Of a stretch of DNA of 64,000 bases, positions 49,627 to 58,358 are shown piece by piece. Made by a program: the position numbers and the translations under genes. The notes below the pieces were generated by a model, which saw nothing but the letters and a program-made list of their open reading frames with translations, ran no database searches and was not told the DNA's origin. How positions within the stretch are numbered: position 1 is the first letter of the stretch; each line of letters starts with the position of its first letter. This stretch comes from CAXXXW01 sp963665555. Lineage in GTDB: Bacteria; Pseudomonadota; Alphaproteobacteria; Thalassobaculales; Thalassobaculaceae. Location: the NCBI GenBank assembly GCA_963665555.2, contig OY762308.1:1674001-1738000 (forward strand), read 5' to 3'.

Positions 49627-50448
49627 TCAGAGCACGACCGCCGGCCGGCCGGCCCCCGCCGGGCGCACCAGCCGCAGCAGGCGGTGATGGGTCCGCGCGT
49701 TGGCCGCGACCACGTCGCCGGTGCGCATCATGCGCCCGCGCCCGGTCAGGTCGGTCACATAGCCCCCGGCCTCGCGGACCAGCACGATCCCGGCGGCGAT
49801 GTCCCACGGCTTCAGCCCGATCTCCCAGAACCCGTCGCAGCGCCCGGCGGCGAGCCAGGCGAGGTCGAGCGAGGCGGCCCCCAACCGGCGCACGCCGGCC
49901 GTCCGGGCCATCACCTCGCGCGTCTGGGCGAGGAAGGCCTCGTGGTCGCCCTGGCCCAGGAAGGGCGCGCCGCAGGCGACCAGGCAGTCCGCGAGGTCGC
50001 GGCGCTCGGAGACGCGGATGCGCCGGTCGTTCATGTAGGCGCCGACGCCCTTCTCGGCCCAGAACAACTCGTCGCGGATCGGGTCGTACACGGCGCCGGC
50101 GACGAGTTCGCCGTCCTCCTCCAGGCCGATGGAGACGGCCCATTGGGGCATCCCGTGCAGGAAGTTCGTCGTCCCGTCGAGCGGATCGACGATCCAGCGC
50201 CGGCCCAGCGGGTCGCGGCCCTCGACCGGATCCCCCTCCTCCAGCAGGAAGCCGTAATCGGGCCGGGCGCGCGAAAGCTCCTCGACCAGGCGGCGCTCGG
50301 CGGCGCGGTCGGCGGTGGACACGAAGTCCGCCGGCCCCTTGCGCGAGACCTGCAGCTGCTCGACCTCGCCGAAGTCGCGGATCAGGCCGCGCGCGGCCTT
50401 GTAGCAGGCCTTGGCCATGACGTTGACGATCGGTGTGCGGGTCGCCAC
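49627..50448 (-). CDS. suhB: Inositol monophosphatase family protein (SuhB-like)
   Basis: The 273-residue Mg-dependent phosphatase has the metal motifs FLLEEGDP, WIVDPLDGTTNFLHGMPQWA and, near the C-terminus, LKPWDIAAGIVLVREAGG. SuhB-type enzymes hydrolyse inositol phosphate and in some bacteria act in rRNA antitermination. The start is GTG at 50448 with AAGGAGG 5 nt upstream. It is 39 bp from efp, a frequent alphaproteobacterial gene pair. Confidence 0.94.
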   Translation of the reverse strand: MATRTPIVNVMAKACYKAARGLIRDFGEVEQLQVSRKGPADFVSTADRAAERRLVEELSRARPDYGFLLEEGDPVEGRDPLGRRWIVDPLDGTTNFLHGMPQWAVSIGLEEDGELVAGAVYDPIRDELFWAEKGVGAYMNDRRIRVSERRDLADCLVACGAPFLGQGDHEAFLAQTREVMARTAGVRRLGAASLDLAWLAAGRCDGFWEIGLKPWDIAAGIVLVREAGGYVTDLTGRGRMMRTGDVVAANARTHHRLLRLVRPAGAGRPAVVL

Positions 50449-50487
50449 TGCGCCTCCTTGGGGGTCGGGGAAAGCGTCGCCCGACGT

Positions 50488-51054
50488 TCAGTCCTTGGCC
50501 CGCTCCACATAGGCGCCGTCGGACGGCCGGACCACGACCCGCGTTCCGACGGCGATATGGGGCGGCACCATGATGCGCGCGCCGTTTTCGAGCACGGCCG
50601 GCTTGTAGGAGGAGGAGGCGGTCTGCCCCTTCACCACCGCGTCGGCCTCGACCACCTCCATGGTCACCGTGTCGGGCAGCACCACGGACAGCGTCTCGCC
50701 CTCGTGGCTCTCGACGGTGACCTCCATGCCGTCGGCGAGGTAGATCGCCCCGTCGCCCAGCATTTCGGCGCCGATCGCCGTCTGCTCGTAGGTTTCGGCG
50801 TCCATGAAGGTCACGATGTCGCCCTCGCGGTAGAGGTACTGGGCCTGGCGCTGCTCCAGGCGCACCCGCTCGACCTGCTCGTCGGCGCGGAAGCGTTCGT
50901 TCAGCTTGGTTCCGTTGCGGATGTCGCGCAGCTCGACCTGGTTGAACGCGCCGCCCTTGCCGGGCTTGACCGCCTGCGTCCTGACCGCGACCCAGAGGCG
51001 GCCGTTGTGGTCGATCACATTGCCCGGACGGACGGCGTTGCCGTTGATCCTCAT
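50488..51054 (-). CDS. efp: Elongation factor P
   Basis: EF-P relieves ribosome stalling at polyproline runs. The 188-residue protein has three beta domains; Lys33 in VKPGKGGAFNQVEL is the site that is beta-lysylated in bacteria with EpmA/EpmB. GAGGGAG precedes the ATG at 51054. It is notable that a very proline-rich protein is encoded just downstream on the same strand (48266-49513). Confidence 0.97.
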   Translation of the reverse strand: MRINGNAVRPGNVIDHNGRLWVAVRTQAVKPGKGGAFNQVELRDIRNGTKLNERFRADEQVERVRLEQRQAQYLYREGDIVTFMDAETYEQTAIGAEMLGDGAIYLADGMEVTVESHEGETLSVVLPDTVTMEVVEADAVVKGQTASSSYKPAVLENGARIMVPPHIAVGTRVVVRPSDGAYVERAKD

Positions 51055-51254
51055 CCCGCCGCTCCCTCGAAACCCGATGCCGCCGGCCCCGCGGGCCGCG
51101 CGGGCTTGTAGCAGGCGCCGGAGGGGCTGTCCATGCCGGGGCCGGCCGCCGGCCGCGGGAAGAGCCGGCCCGCGCGGCGCGGACCGCGCGGATCGTGTAT
51201 AGTCGCGGGCGGGGCCTCGGGACGGCCCCCGGAGGGTCTTGCCGGACGGCGCGC

Positions 51255-53024
51255 ATGGGGGATCGGGAGCGGACGGGCGTCCGGGCGCGGCTGCGGGCGC
51301 TGGCCGGGGACAGCCAGCTCCGGCTCTCGGCCCTGGCGCTCGCCATCGGCGTCGTGGCCGCCTTCGGGGCGGTGGCGTTCCGCGAGGCCATCGACCTTTT
51401 CCAGCAGGGTTTCCTCGGCTTCGCGTCGGAGCGGGTCGCCTCGCTCGCGGCCGAGGCGCCGGCCTGGCGGGTGGTGCTGGCGCCGGCGGCGGCCGGCCTC
51501 GCGGTAGGGCTGATCGTCCGGTTCTGGCTGCCGGGCGCGCGCCCGCACGGCGTGGCCGAGGTCATCGAGGCGAGCGCGGTCCGCGGCGGGCGGATGCGGG
51601 CGCGCGACGGCCTCGCCGCCGCGCTGGCGAGCGCGGTGTCGATCGGCGGCGGCGCCTCGGTGGGGCGCGAGGGGCCGGCGGCCCATCTCGGCGCGGCGCT
51701 GGCCAGCGGCATGGGGTCGCTGTTCCGGCTCGACCGTTCGGAGGGGCGCATCCTGCTCGGCTCCGGCGTCGCGGCGGCGATCGCCGCCTCCTTCAACGCG
51801 CCGATCGCCGGCGTGTTCTTCGCCCACGAGGTGGTGATCGGGCATTACGCGATCCCGGCCTTCGCGCCGGTGGTGATCGCGTCGGTGACCGGGACGGTGA
51901 TCGCGCGCGTCTGGTTCGGCGATTTCCCGGCCTTCGTCATGCCGGGCCACGAGATCGCGTCCTTCCTGGAGCTGCCGGCCTTCGCGCTGCTCGGCGCGGT
52001 GTCGGCGGTCGCGGCGATCGCGTTCATCCGGCTGGTCCCGCTGGTCCAGGCGTTCCACGCGGCGGCGAGCGTGCCGCGCTGGGCGGCGCCGGCGCTCGGC
52101 GGGGCGGCGGTCGGCGTCCTGGCGCTGTGGGTCCCGGAGGCGCTCGGCGTCGGCTACGAGGCGACGGACCGGGCGCTGAACGGGGAGTACGCGCTGGCGA
52201 TGCTGGTCGCGCTGGCGGCCGCCAAGCTGCTGGCGACGGCGGTGTGCCTGGGGTCGGGCTTCGGCGGCGGCGTGTTCAGCCCGTCGCTGTACATCGGCGC
52301 GATGACGGGCGGCGCCTTCGGGATCGTCGCCGCCCTGCCCTTCCCCGAACTCGCCTCCTCGCACGGCGCCTACACCGTCACGGGCATGGGCGCGGTCGCG
52401 GCGGCGGTGCTGGGCGCGCCGGTCTCGACGACGCTGATGATCTTCGAGCTGACCGGCGACTACCGGCTCACCATCGCGGTGCTGGTCGCGGTCGCGGTGT
52501 CGGTGGCGCTGACGCGGGCGCTGCACGGGCCGTCCTATTTCCTGTTCATGCTGGCGCGCCGGGGCGTCGACCTGCGCGGCGGCCACGACGTGGGCGGCCT
52601 CGCCGGGACGCGCGTGTCGGACCTGATGCGCGGCGACCATGTCGTCATGGACGCCGGCGAAAGCCTGCCGGCGCTGCGCGCCGTGCTGCCGCGCGCGCCC
52701 CACGGGGAGGTGTTCGTCGCGCGCGACGGCGCCTTCCTCGGCCGCCTGACGCTGGCGGACCTGGGCGACGCCGCCTTCGACCCCGGCCGCGACGCCGGCC
52801 GCACGCTGGCCGACCTGGCGGCGGCGGGCCGGGTCTGCGTGTTCCGCGACGACACGCTGGAGCGGGCGGTGGAGGTTTTCGCCTCGGTCGAGGATTCGCT
52901 GCTGGCGGTGCTGGACAACCCCGAGGACCGGCGGATCGTCGGCTGCCTGCACGAGCGCGACGCGATGCGCGCCGAACGCGCCTACGCCCGCGCGCTCGAA
53001 CGCCGCCGCGCCGAGGAGCACTGA
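51255..53024 (+). CDS. CLC-type chloride channel/antiporter with C-terminal CBS domains
   Basis: The 589-residue CLC protein has the selectivity motifs GREGPAAHLGAALASG (with the gating glutamate) and GSGFGGGVFSPSLYIGAMTG, about 10-12 membrane helices to residue 430, then two CBS-like domains (GTRVSDLMRGDHVVMDAGES; CVFRDDTLERAVEVFA) that may sense nucleotides. The start at 51255 is used because it lies closest to the family N-terminus; TATAGT at 51198-51203 is a likely -10. An ISAs1-type element lies 64 bp downstream. Confidence 0.93.
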   Translation: MGDRERTGVRARLRALAGDSQLRLSALALAIGVVAAFGAVAFREAIDLFQQGFLGFASERVASLAAEAPAWRVVLAPAAAGLAVGLIVRFWLPGARPHGVAEVIEASAVRGGRMRARDGLAAALASAVSIGGGASVGREGPAAHLGAALASGMGSLFRLDRSEGRILLGSGVAAAIAASFNAPIAGVFFAHEVVIGHYAIPAFAPVVIASVTGTVIARVWFGDFPAFVMPGHEIASFLELPAFALLGAVSAVAAIAFIRLVPLVQAFHAAASVPRWAAPALGGAAVGVLALWVPEALGVGYEATDRALNGEYALAMLVALAAAKLLATAVCLGSGFGGGVFSPSLYIGAMTGGAFGIVAALPFPELASSHGAYTVTGMGAVAAAVLGAPVSTTLMIFELTGDYRLTIAVLVAVAVSVALTRALHGPSYFLFMLARRGVDLRGGHDVGGLAGTRVSDLMRGDHVVMDAGESLPALRAVLPRAPHGEVFVARDGAFLGRLTLADLGDAAFDPGRDAGRTLADLAAAGRVCVFRDDTLERAVEVFASVEDSLLAVLDNPEDRRIVGCLHERDAMRAERAYARALERRRAEEH

Positions 53025-53078
53025 CCCGGCCGGCCGGGACCGCCGCCGCGATTCTGCAGGCGTGCGTCCGATATGCCT

Positions 53079-53088
53079 CATGTCAAGA
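53079..53088. repeat. Target-site duplication, left copy
   Basis: CATGTCAAGA directly precedes the left end of the ISAs1-type element and is repeated exactly after its right end (54305-54314). Confidence 0.9.
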
Positions 53089-54304
53089 CAGGGGAATCGC
53101 TTGAAGGTCATTCGTGTTTCTGAGCGATGGCGTTGAGGAGGTAGTCGTCGTCCCAGGCGGCCGTTTTCCGTCGGGTTTTGAGGCTTGCCCTGTCGGGGAC
53201 GGCCTGGATGAGGTTGAGGGCGGCGTGCTTGACGACGGCCATGTCGGTGGGGCCGTTGTCGGTCCTCAGGCGCATGAGGTCGTCGTGGAAGACGGTGTCC
53301 ATGACCCAGTGGAGGCGGTTCTCGACGCCCCAGTGGCCGCGGACGGCCTGGGCGGTCCGCCGGGCGGAGAGCGGCGCGGAGCCGATGTAGAAGCGGCGCG
53401 ACCGGGCGGTTTTGCCGTCGCGCTCGACGACGGCCTCGACCATGGCGACCATTGCGAGGTCGGGGAAACGGGGTTCGCCGGGCGCGGCGCGGTCTCCGTT
53501 GAGCCATCCGACCTCGTGGGAGACGGTGGCGCGGCGGGTTTCGATGCGGCCGTGGTCGCCGTCGGCGGTCTCGAAGCTGTCGAGGCCGGCGGCGGTGTCG
53601 AAGTAGAGCGCGACCTCGCGGTGGAGGGAGGGCTGGTTGGCCTTCAGGGCGATGAGGTAGTCGGCTCCGCGGTCGCGGACGGCGCGGGCGATCCCGCGGT
53701 GGCAACCCATGGCGTCGATGGCGACCGGCGCGCCCTTGAGTTCGAGGCGTTCGCGCGGGAGGGGGATGGCGGCGATCTCGTTGGACTTGCCGTCCGTCGC
53801 CCGCTGTCCGAGCACGAGGCGCTGGCGCGACGCCCAGGCCGAGACGAGATGCAGCGGCCTTGCGCCCCGGGCCCGGGCGGCGCGCGAGGTCTTGCCGTCG
53901 ATCGCCACGATGTCGGGGTCGGCGTCGCGCAACCCCTCGACCCAGGCGGCGAAGCAGCCGGCGAACGCCTCGGCCGGCAACGCGTTCATGACATCGTTCA
54001 GTGTGTCGTGCGAGGGCACGCCGCGGGCGAACGGCGCCAGGCGGCGCAAGAAGTCGATCTTGCGGTTGCCCCAGCGCTCGACCTCGACGAAATCCTCCGC
54101 CCCGGCCATCGTCGCCGACAGCACAAGCAGCAGGATTTCCTCCAGCGGATAGAGCACCTTCCAGGCGTGGCGCGGGTCCTCCAGCGCCGAGAAACGGGCC
54201 AGCAGCGTCCTCGCCGACATCGGAAACCTCCAAACCGTGAGGCTTCCCATGAACCGCAACGCAATCCCGAAAGGAATCCCCTAACCCTTCAAGCGATTGC
54301 CCTG
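53089..54304 (-). mobile_element. ISAs1-family insertion sequence, complete
   Basis: The 1216-bp element is bounded by 19-bp inverted repeats with one mismatch (53089-53107, CAGGGGAATCGCTTGAAGG; 54286-54304 reads CAGGGCAATCGCTTGAAGG in reverse complement) and by a perfect 10-bp target duplication. It carries one intact transposase gene. The perfect duplication indicates a recent insertion. Confidence 0.95.
53108..54220 (-). CDS. ISAs1-family transposase
   Basis: The 370-residue DDE transposase has an N-terminal DDE_Tnp_1-associated region (LARFSALEDPRHAWKVLYPL), the first aspartate in DIVAIDGKTSRAA, the second in APVAIDAMGCHRGIARAVRD, and the glutamate in AVRGHWGVENRLHWVMDTVF. Length is normal and the frame is open, so it should be functional. 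GGAGG 7 nt before 54220 decides the start against an in-frame ATG at 54259. Its stop codon abuts the inverted repeat. Confidence 0.95.
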   Translation of the reverse strand: MSARTLLARFSALEDPRHAWKVLYPLEEILLLVLSATMAGAEDFVEVERWGNRKIDFLRRLAPFARGVPSHDTLNDVMNALPAEAFAGCFAAWVEGLRDADPDIVAIDGKTSRAARARGARPLHLVSAWASRQRLVLGQRATDGKSNEIAAIPLPRERLELKGAPVAIDAMGCHRGIARAVRDRGADYLIALKANQPSLHREVALYFDTAAGLDSFETADGDHGRIETRRATVSHEVGWLNGDRAAPGEPRFPDLAMVAMVEAVVERDGKTARSRRFYIGSAPLSARRTAQAVRGHWGVENRLHWVMDTVFHDDLMRLRTDNGPTDMAVVKHAALNLIQAVPDRASLKTRRKTAAWDDDYLLNAIAQKHE

Positions 54305-54314
54305 CATGTCAAGA
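54305..54314. repeat. Target-site duplication, right copy
   Basis: CATGTCAAGA, identical to 53079-53088. Removing the element and one copy restores a continuous sequence reading into the leader of the AT-rich gene. Confidence 0.9.
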
Positions 54315-54425
54315 TATGCGCTTGCATCGAACTCCAGCACGCTATATGCTGATCAGAGGCTCCCCAGCGCCCCCGCCAGCGACGAATCGTCTTTGGCGCG
54401 TCGAACTGAGGAAGAGGAAAGATCG

Positions 54426-55007
54426 ATGTCGAGCTCTTTTGAAAATAAATCTGGACGTATTCATGGTTTTTGGGGGTTGCTTTTTTCTGTTTACGCATTT
54501 GCTGGAATTGTTGGGGAATCTACCGAAGTTTATTTTTTGGTGATGCAATTCTTTTCTGGAATTGGGATATCTATTATGATATGGCTATGGGGTTGTGATC
54601 GCAGAGGAGCGAATTATTGGCCTGTTTCTTTTAAAAACCGTCAATATATTGGACATATTTGTATTATTGTGATAGTGGGAAGCCTATTGATAGGACCCCC
54701 TCTCAGGATCTACCTTCTTTTGGTTATGGGCGTTTATGGGGCGATATTTTTTACGGCATATCTTAGTGTGGATTTGATTTTGTACGATACAAAAAGTCGA
54801 TATGATGCAAAAACGCAACACAATATTGAAAATTTTAGTGAATATAATCAAACCTTTAAGAATATTCACCATAACAAACACCCGTACAATGTGCTTTTGG
54901 TTGCGCTCACAATTTTGATTTTGTTGATCACTTTTATTAGTCAGTACGATAGCATGGAAAAACAAATTATGAATTGGTGGTATTACATAAAAAATTATGG
55001 CGATTAG
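54426..55007 (+). CDS. AT-rich hypothetical membrane protein
   Basis: The 193-residue protein is not recognised. It has about four hydrophobic helices (GLLFSVYAFAGIVG; FLVMQFFSGIGISIMIWLW; IGHICIIVIVGSLLIGP running into LRIYLLLVMGVYGAIFFTAY; VLLVALTILILLITFI near the C-terminus) and an Asn/His/Tyr-rich loop (HNIENFSEYNQTFKNIHHNK). Sampled lines of the gene are about 30-35% G+C, against over 70% around it, and codons are A/T-ending, so it was acquired from elsewhere. AGGAAAG upstream fits the ATG at 54426. It lies between the ISAs1 element and uvrD on the uvrD strand. A role in phage or colicin-type immunity would be guesswork. Confidence 0.75.
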   Translation: MSSSFENKSGRIHGFWGLLFSVYAFAGIVGESTEVYFLVMQFFSGIGISIMIWLWGCDRRGANYWPVSFKNRQYIGHICIIVIVGSLLIGPPLRIYLLLVMGVYGAIFFTAYLSVDLILYDTKSRYDAKTQHNIENFSEYNQTFKNIHHNKHPYNVLLVALTILILLITFISQYDSMEKQIMNWWYYIKNYGD

Positions 55008-55053
55008 TGTTTAATTGAACGCATTGTTATTTTGTCGTCTTCGGGACCGTAAT

Positions 55054-57369
55054 ATGATCGATAGCGAAACAGCTCAAGGCCTGACCACGCACTGCTCCGC
55101 GCCGCCGTTCCCGGAGGCGGGCGCGCCGCCGGTCGGCCGCTACCTCGCCGGCCTCAACACGGCGCAGCGCGAGGCTGTCGAGGCGGGCGACGGGCCGCTG
55201 CTGGTGCTCGCCGGGGCCGGCACGGGCAAGACGCGGGTGCTGACGACGCGGCTGGCGCACCTGCTGGCGTCCGGGCGGGCGCGGCCGTGGGGCGTGCTCG
55301 CCGTCACCTTCACCAACAAGGCGGCCCGCGAGATGCGCGAGCGCGTCGCCGCCATCGTCGGGCCGGCGGCCGAAAGGCTCTGGCTCGGCACCTTCCACGC
55401 GCTCTGCGCCCGCATCCTGCGCCGCCACGCCGAACTGGTCGGCCTCCGGTCCAACTTCACCATCCTCGACGCCGACGACCAGATCCGCCTGCTCCGCCAG
55501 ATCCTCCAGGCCGAGGGGATCGACGACAAGCGCTGGCCGCCGCGCGCGCTGATGGGGCCGATCCAGCGCTGGAAGGACCGCGGCCTGGCGCCGGAGCAGG
55601 TGTCGCGGGACGACGCGGGCGACCTCGCCGGCGGCCGGCTCGCGGAGGTGTACGCGCGCTACCAGGACCGGCTGCTCGTGCTGAACGCGGCCGATTTCGG
55701 CGACCTGCTGCTGCACTGCCTGACCCTGCTGCGCGAGCGGCCGGACGTACTGGGCCTCTATCGCGACAGGTTCGGGCACATCCTGGTGGACGAGTACCAG
55801 GACACCAATGTCGCGCAGTACCTCTGGCTGCGCCTGCTGGCCCAGGGGCGGGGCAACATCTGCTGCGTCGGCGACGACGACCAGTCGATCTACGGCTGGC
55901 GCGGCGCCGAGATCGGCAACATCCTGAAGTTCGAGCGCGACTTCCCCGGCGCCCGAATCGTCCGGCTGGAGCGCAACTACCGCTCGACCCCGCGCGTGCT
56001 CGCCGCCGCCTCCGCGCTGATCGCGCACAACCGGGGCCGGCTCGGCAAGACGCTGTGGACGGAGGGCGACGAGGGCGACAGGATCGCCGTCCGCTCGGTC
56101 TGGGACGGCGAGGCGGAAGCGCGCGCCGTCGGCGAAAGCGTGGAGGCGCGCCAGCGCGCCGGAACGCCGCTCGGCGAGATGGCGGTGCTGGTCCGCGCCG
56201 GCTTCCAGACCCGCGAGTTCGAGGAGCGGTTCCTGACCCTCGGCGTGCCCTACCGGGTGGTGGGCGGCGCGCGGTTCTACGAGCGCATGGAGATCCGCGA
56301 CGCGGTGGCCTATCTGCGCGCGGTCCACCAGCCGGACGACGACCTGGCGCTGGAGCGCATCCTAAACAAGCCGAAACGCGGGATCGGCCGCGCGAGCGAG
56401 CAGGCGGTCCAGGCGCTGGCCCGGGCCGAGGGCGTCTCGCTCTGGGCCGCCATCGGCAAGATCGCCGGGACCGACGAACTGCGCCCCGCCGCGCGGCGGA
56501 CGCTGGCCCGGCTGGCCGAGGATTTCGGGCGCTGGCGCGCGCTCGCCGAGGGCGGGGACCATGTGGAGCTCGCCCGGACCGTGCTGGAGGAGTCGGGCTA
56601 TGTGGCGATGCTCCAGGCCGACAAGTCGCCCGAGGCGCCGGGCCGGCTGGAGAACCTGAAGGAGCTGGTCGGCGCGCTCGGCGAGTTCGACAGCCTCGCG
56701 GGCTTCCTGGAGCATATCGCGCTGGTCATGGAGAACGCCGAGGCCGCCGACGGCGACCAGGTGAGCCTGATGACGCTGCACGCCGCCAAGGGGCTGGAGT
56801 TCGATGTCGTCTTCCTGCCCGGCTGGGAGGAGGGCGTGTTCCCGAACCCGCGCGCGCTCGACGAGAAGGGCGCGGCCGGCCTGGAGGAGGAGCGCCGGCT
56901 CGCCTATGTCGGCCTCACGCGGGCGCGCAAATCCGTCGAGATCAGCCACGCCGCCAGCCGCCGGCTGTACGGCGGATGGCAGAGCGCCATCCCCTCGCGC
57001 TTCGTCGAGGAGCTTCCCCCCGAACATGTCGAGCCGGTGGACGAGAGCGGCCTCTACACGCCGGTGCTGCGCCGGCGGCTCGGCGGCGGGCCGGCGGTCG
57101 AGGAGATCGCGCCGGACCGGCGCGCGCGCTACGGCCCCGGATACGGCCGCCGGGGCGGCGCCGGCGGGCGGGTCCGCGCGCCGGAGATCGACGGCGAGGG
57201 CTACACGATCGACCGCTCCGGCCAGGGTTCCTTCGCGCCGGGCGACCGCGTGTTCCACCGCAAGTTCGGCATGGGCGATGTCGGCGCCGTGGACGGCGAC
57301 AAGCTGGAGATCGACTTCGACAACGCCGGCCGCAAGAAGGTGGTCGCAAGTTTCGTCTCCCGGCCATGA
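55054..57369 (+). CDS. uvrD: UvrD/PcrA-type DNA helicase II
   Basis: The 771-residue superfamily 1A helicase unwinds DNA in nucleotide excision and mismatch repair. Motifs: GLNTAQREAV (Q motif), LAGAGTGKTRVLTTRL, VTFTNKAAREMRER, VDEYQDTNVAQY, GDDDQSIYGWRGAE, LERNYRSTPRVL, LMTLHAAKGLEFDVVFLPG and YVGLTRARK. The C-terminal Tudor-like domain (FHRKFGMGDVGAVDGDKLEI) is present. The ATG at 55054 is weakly supported; the first 20-30 residues (MIDSETAQGLTTHCSA...) are unlike the family and the DNA there changes from AT-rich to GC-rich near 55080. prmA overlaps its stop by 4 nt. Confidence 0.95.
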   Translation: MIDSETAQGLTTHCSAPPFPEAGAPPVGRYLAGLNTAQREAVEAGDGPLLVLAGAGTGKTRVLTTRLAHLLASGRARPWGVLAVTFTNKAAREMRERVAAIVGPAAERLWLGTFHALCARILRRHAELVGLRSNFTILDADDQIRLLRQILQAEGIDDKRWPPRALMGPIQRWKDRGLAPEQVSRDDAGDLAGGRLAEVYARYQDRLLVLNAADFGDLLLHCLTLLRERPDVLGLYRDRFGHILVDEYQDTNVAQYLWLRLLAQGRGNICCVGDDDQSIYGWRGAEIGNILKFERDFPGARIVRLERNYRSTPRVLAAASALIAHNRGRLGKTLWTEGDEGDRIAVRSVWDGEAEARAVGESVEARQRAGTPLGEMAVLVRAGFQTREFEERFLTLGVPYRVVGGARFYERMEIRDAVAYLRAVHQPDDDLALERILNKPKRGIGRASEQAVQALARAEGVSLWAAIGKIAGTDELRPAARRTLARLAEDFGRWRALAEGGDHVELARTVLEESGYVAMLQADKSPEAPGRLENLKELVGALGEFDSLAGFLEHIALVMENAEAADGDQVSLMTLHAAKGLEFDVVFLPGWEEGVFPNPRALDEKGAAGLEEERRLAYVGLTRARKSVEISHAASRRLYGGWQSAIPSRFVEELPPEHVEPVDESGLYTPVLRRRLGGGPAVEEIAPDRRARYGPGYGRRGGAGGRVRAPEIDGEGYTIDRSGQGSFAPGDRVFHRKFGMGDVGAVDGDKLEIDFDNAGRKKVVASFVSRP

Positions 57370-58280
57370 GCGGCGCCGGCGCCGGCGCGGGCCTCTGGCG
57401 GGTTTCCGTCGCCGCGCCGCCGGCGCTCGCCCCCGTCTTCGGCGCGGCGCTGGAGCCGCTGGCCGACAGCGTGTCCGCCTTCACCGTCGAGGGGCGCCCG
57501 GAACCCTCGGTCACCGCGCTGCTGGCGCGCTACCCGGACCACGCGGCGATCGTGGCGGCGGTCGAGGCCGCGGCGCGGGCGGCCGGCGCGCGGACGCCCG
57601 ATGTCGCGATCGAGCCGCTGCCGGAGATCGACTGGCTGGCGCGCAACCGGGAGTCCTTCCCCCGGCTGCGCCACGGGCGGTTCCTGGTCCACGGCTCCCA
57701 CAACCGGCCCGCCGCGCGCGGCGGCGCGCTGGCGATCGAGGTCGACGCCGGGCGCGCCTTCGGCTCCGGCACGCATGGGAGCACGGAGGGCTGCCTGCGC
57801 GCGATGGAGGGGCTGTCGCGGTCCTTCCGGCCGCGCCGCGTGCTCGACCTCGGCTGCGGGTCCGGCATCCTGTCGGTCGCGGCGGCGCTGCTGTGGCCGC
57901 GCGCGCGCGTGCTGGCCGCCGACATCGATCCCCACGCCGCGCGGACCGCGCGGGGGAACGCGGCGGTCAATGGCGTCGCCCGGCGCGTCGCCGCGATCCG
58001 GTCCGACGGGTATCCGGGGCCGCCCCCGGCGCCGGGGCGGCGTTTCGACCTCGTCGTCGCCAACATCCTCGCGGGGCCGCTGGTCGCGATGGCGCCGGAG
58101 GCCGGGCGCCGGCTGCGGCCGGGCGGGCGGCTGCTGCTGAGCGGCCTGCTGGCCGGCCAGGAGCGCGAGGTGCTGGCCGCTTACCTGCCGCGCGGCTTCG
58201 CGGCGGCGCGCCATACGCGCGTCGGGATGTGGAGCACGCTGTCGCTCGTCCGGGGCCGGGCGCGCCGCCCGGCGCGATAA
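57366..58280 (+). CDS. prmA: Ribosomal protein L11 methyltransferase
   Basis: PrmA trimethylates L11. The 304-residue protein has the SAM-binding motif VLDLGCGSGILSVAAALL, ADIDPHAARTARGNAAVNG, and the substrate-loop NILAGPLVAMAPEAGRRLRP; FGSGTHGSTEGCL is diagnostic. The N-terminal L11-binding domain is shorter than in E. coli, as in other alphaproteobacteria. The start overlaps the uvrD stop (ATGA at 57366-57369), indicating coupled translation. Confidence 0.94.
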   Translation: MSGAGAGAGLWRVSVAAPPALAPVFGAALEPLADSVSAFTVEGRPEPSVTALLARYPDHAAIVAAVEAAARAAGARTPDVAIEPLPEIDWLARNRESFPRLRHGRFLVHGSHNRPAARGGALAIEVDAGRAFGSGTHGSTEGCLRAMEGLSRSFRPRRVLDLGCGSGILSVAAALLWPRARVLAADIDPHAARTARGNAAVNGVARRVAAIRSDGYPGPPPAPGRRFDLVVANILAGPLVAMAPEAGRRLRPGGRLLLSGLLAGQEREVLAAYLPRGFAAARHTRVGMWSTLSLVRGRARRPAR

Positions 58281-58295
58281 GGCGCGATAAGGAAG

Positions 58296-58328
58296 GAGGG
58301 CGTCCCCGCCATCGGCGGGAACGCCCTC
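58296..58328. terminator. Strong hairpin between convergent prmA and DUF1127 genes
   Basis: A 15-bp stem with one mismatch (58296-58310 with 58314-58328, 3-nt loop) follows prmA by 15 nt and precedes the DUF1127 stop side by 30 nt. On the minus strand it is followed by CTTCCTTATC. It could stop transcription in both directions. Confidence 0.65.
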
Positions 58329-58358
58329 GCGCGCAAGCCGCCCCTTGGGGGAGGGGGA

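Noticed and set aside
54289..54965. Minus-strand frames opposite the AT-rich gene
   Set aside because: They are short, without a ribosome site or membrane pattern as coherent as the plus-strand protein, and would overlap it fully.
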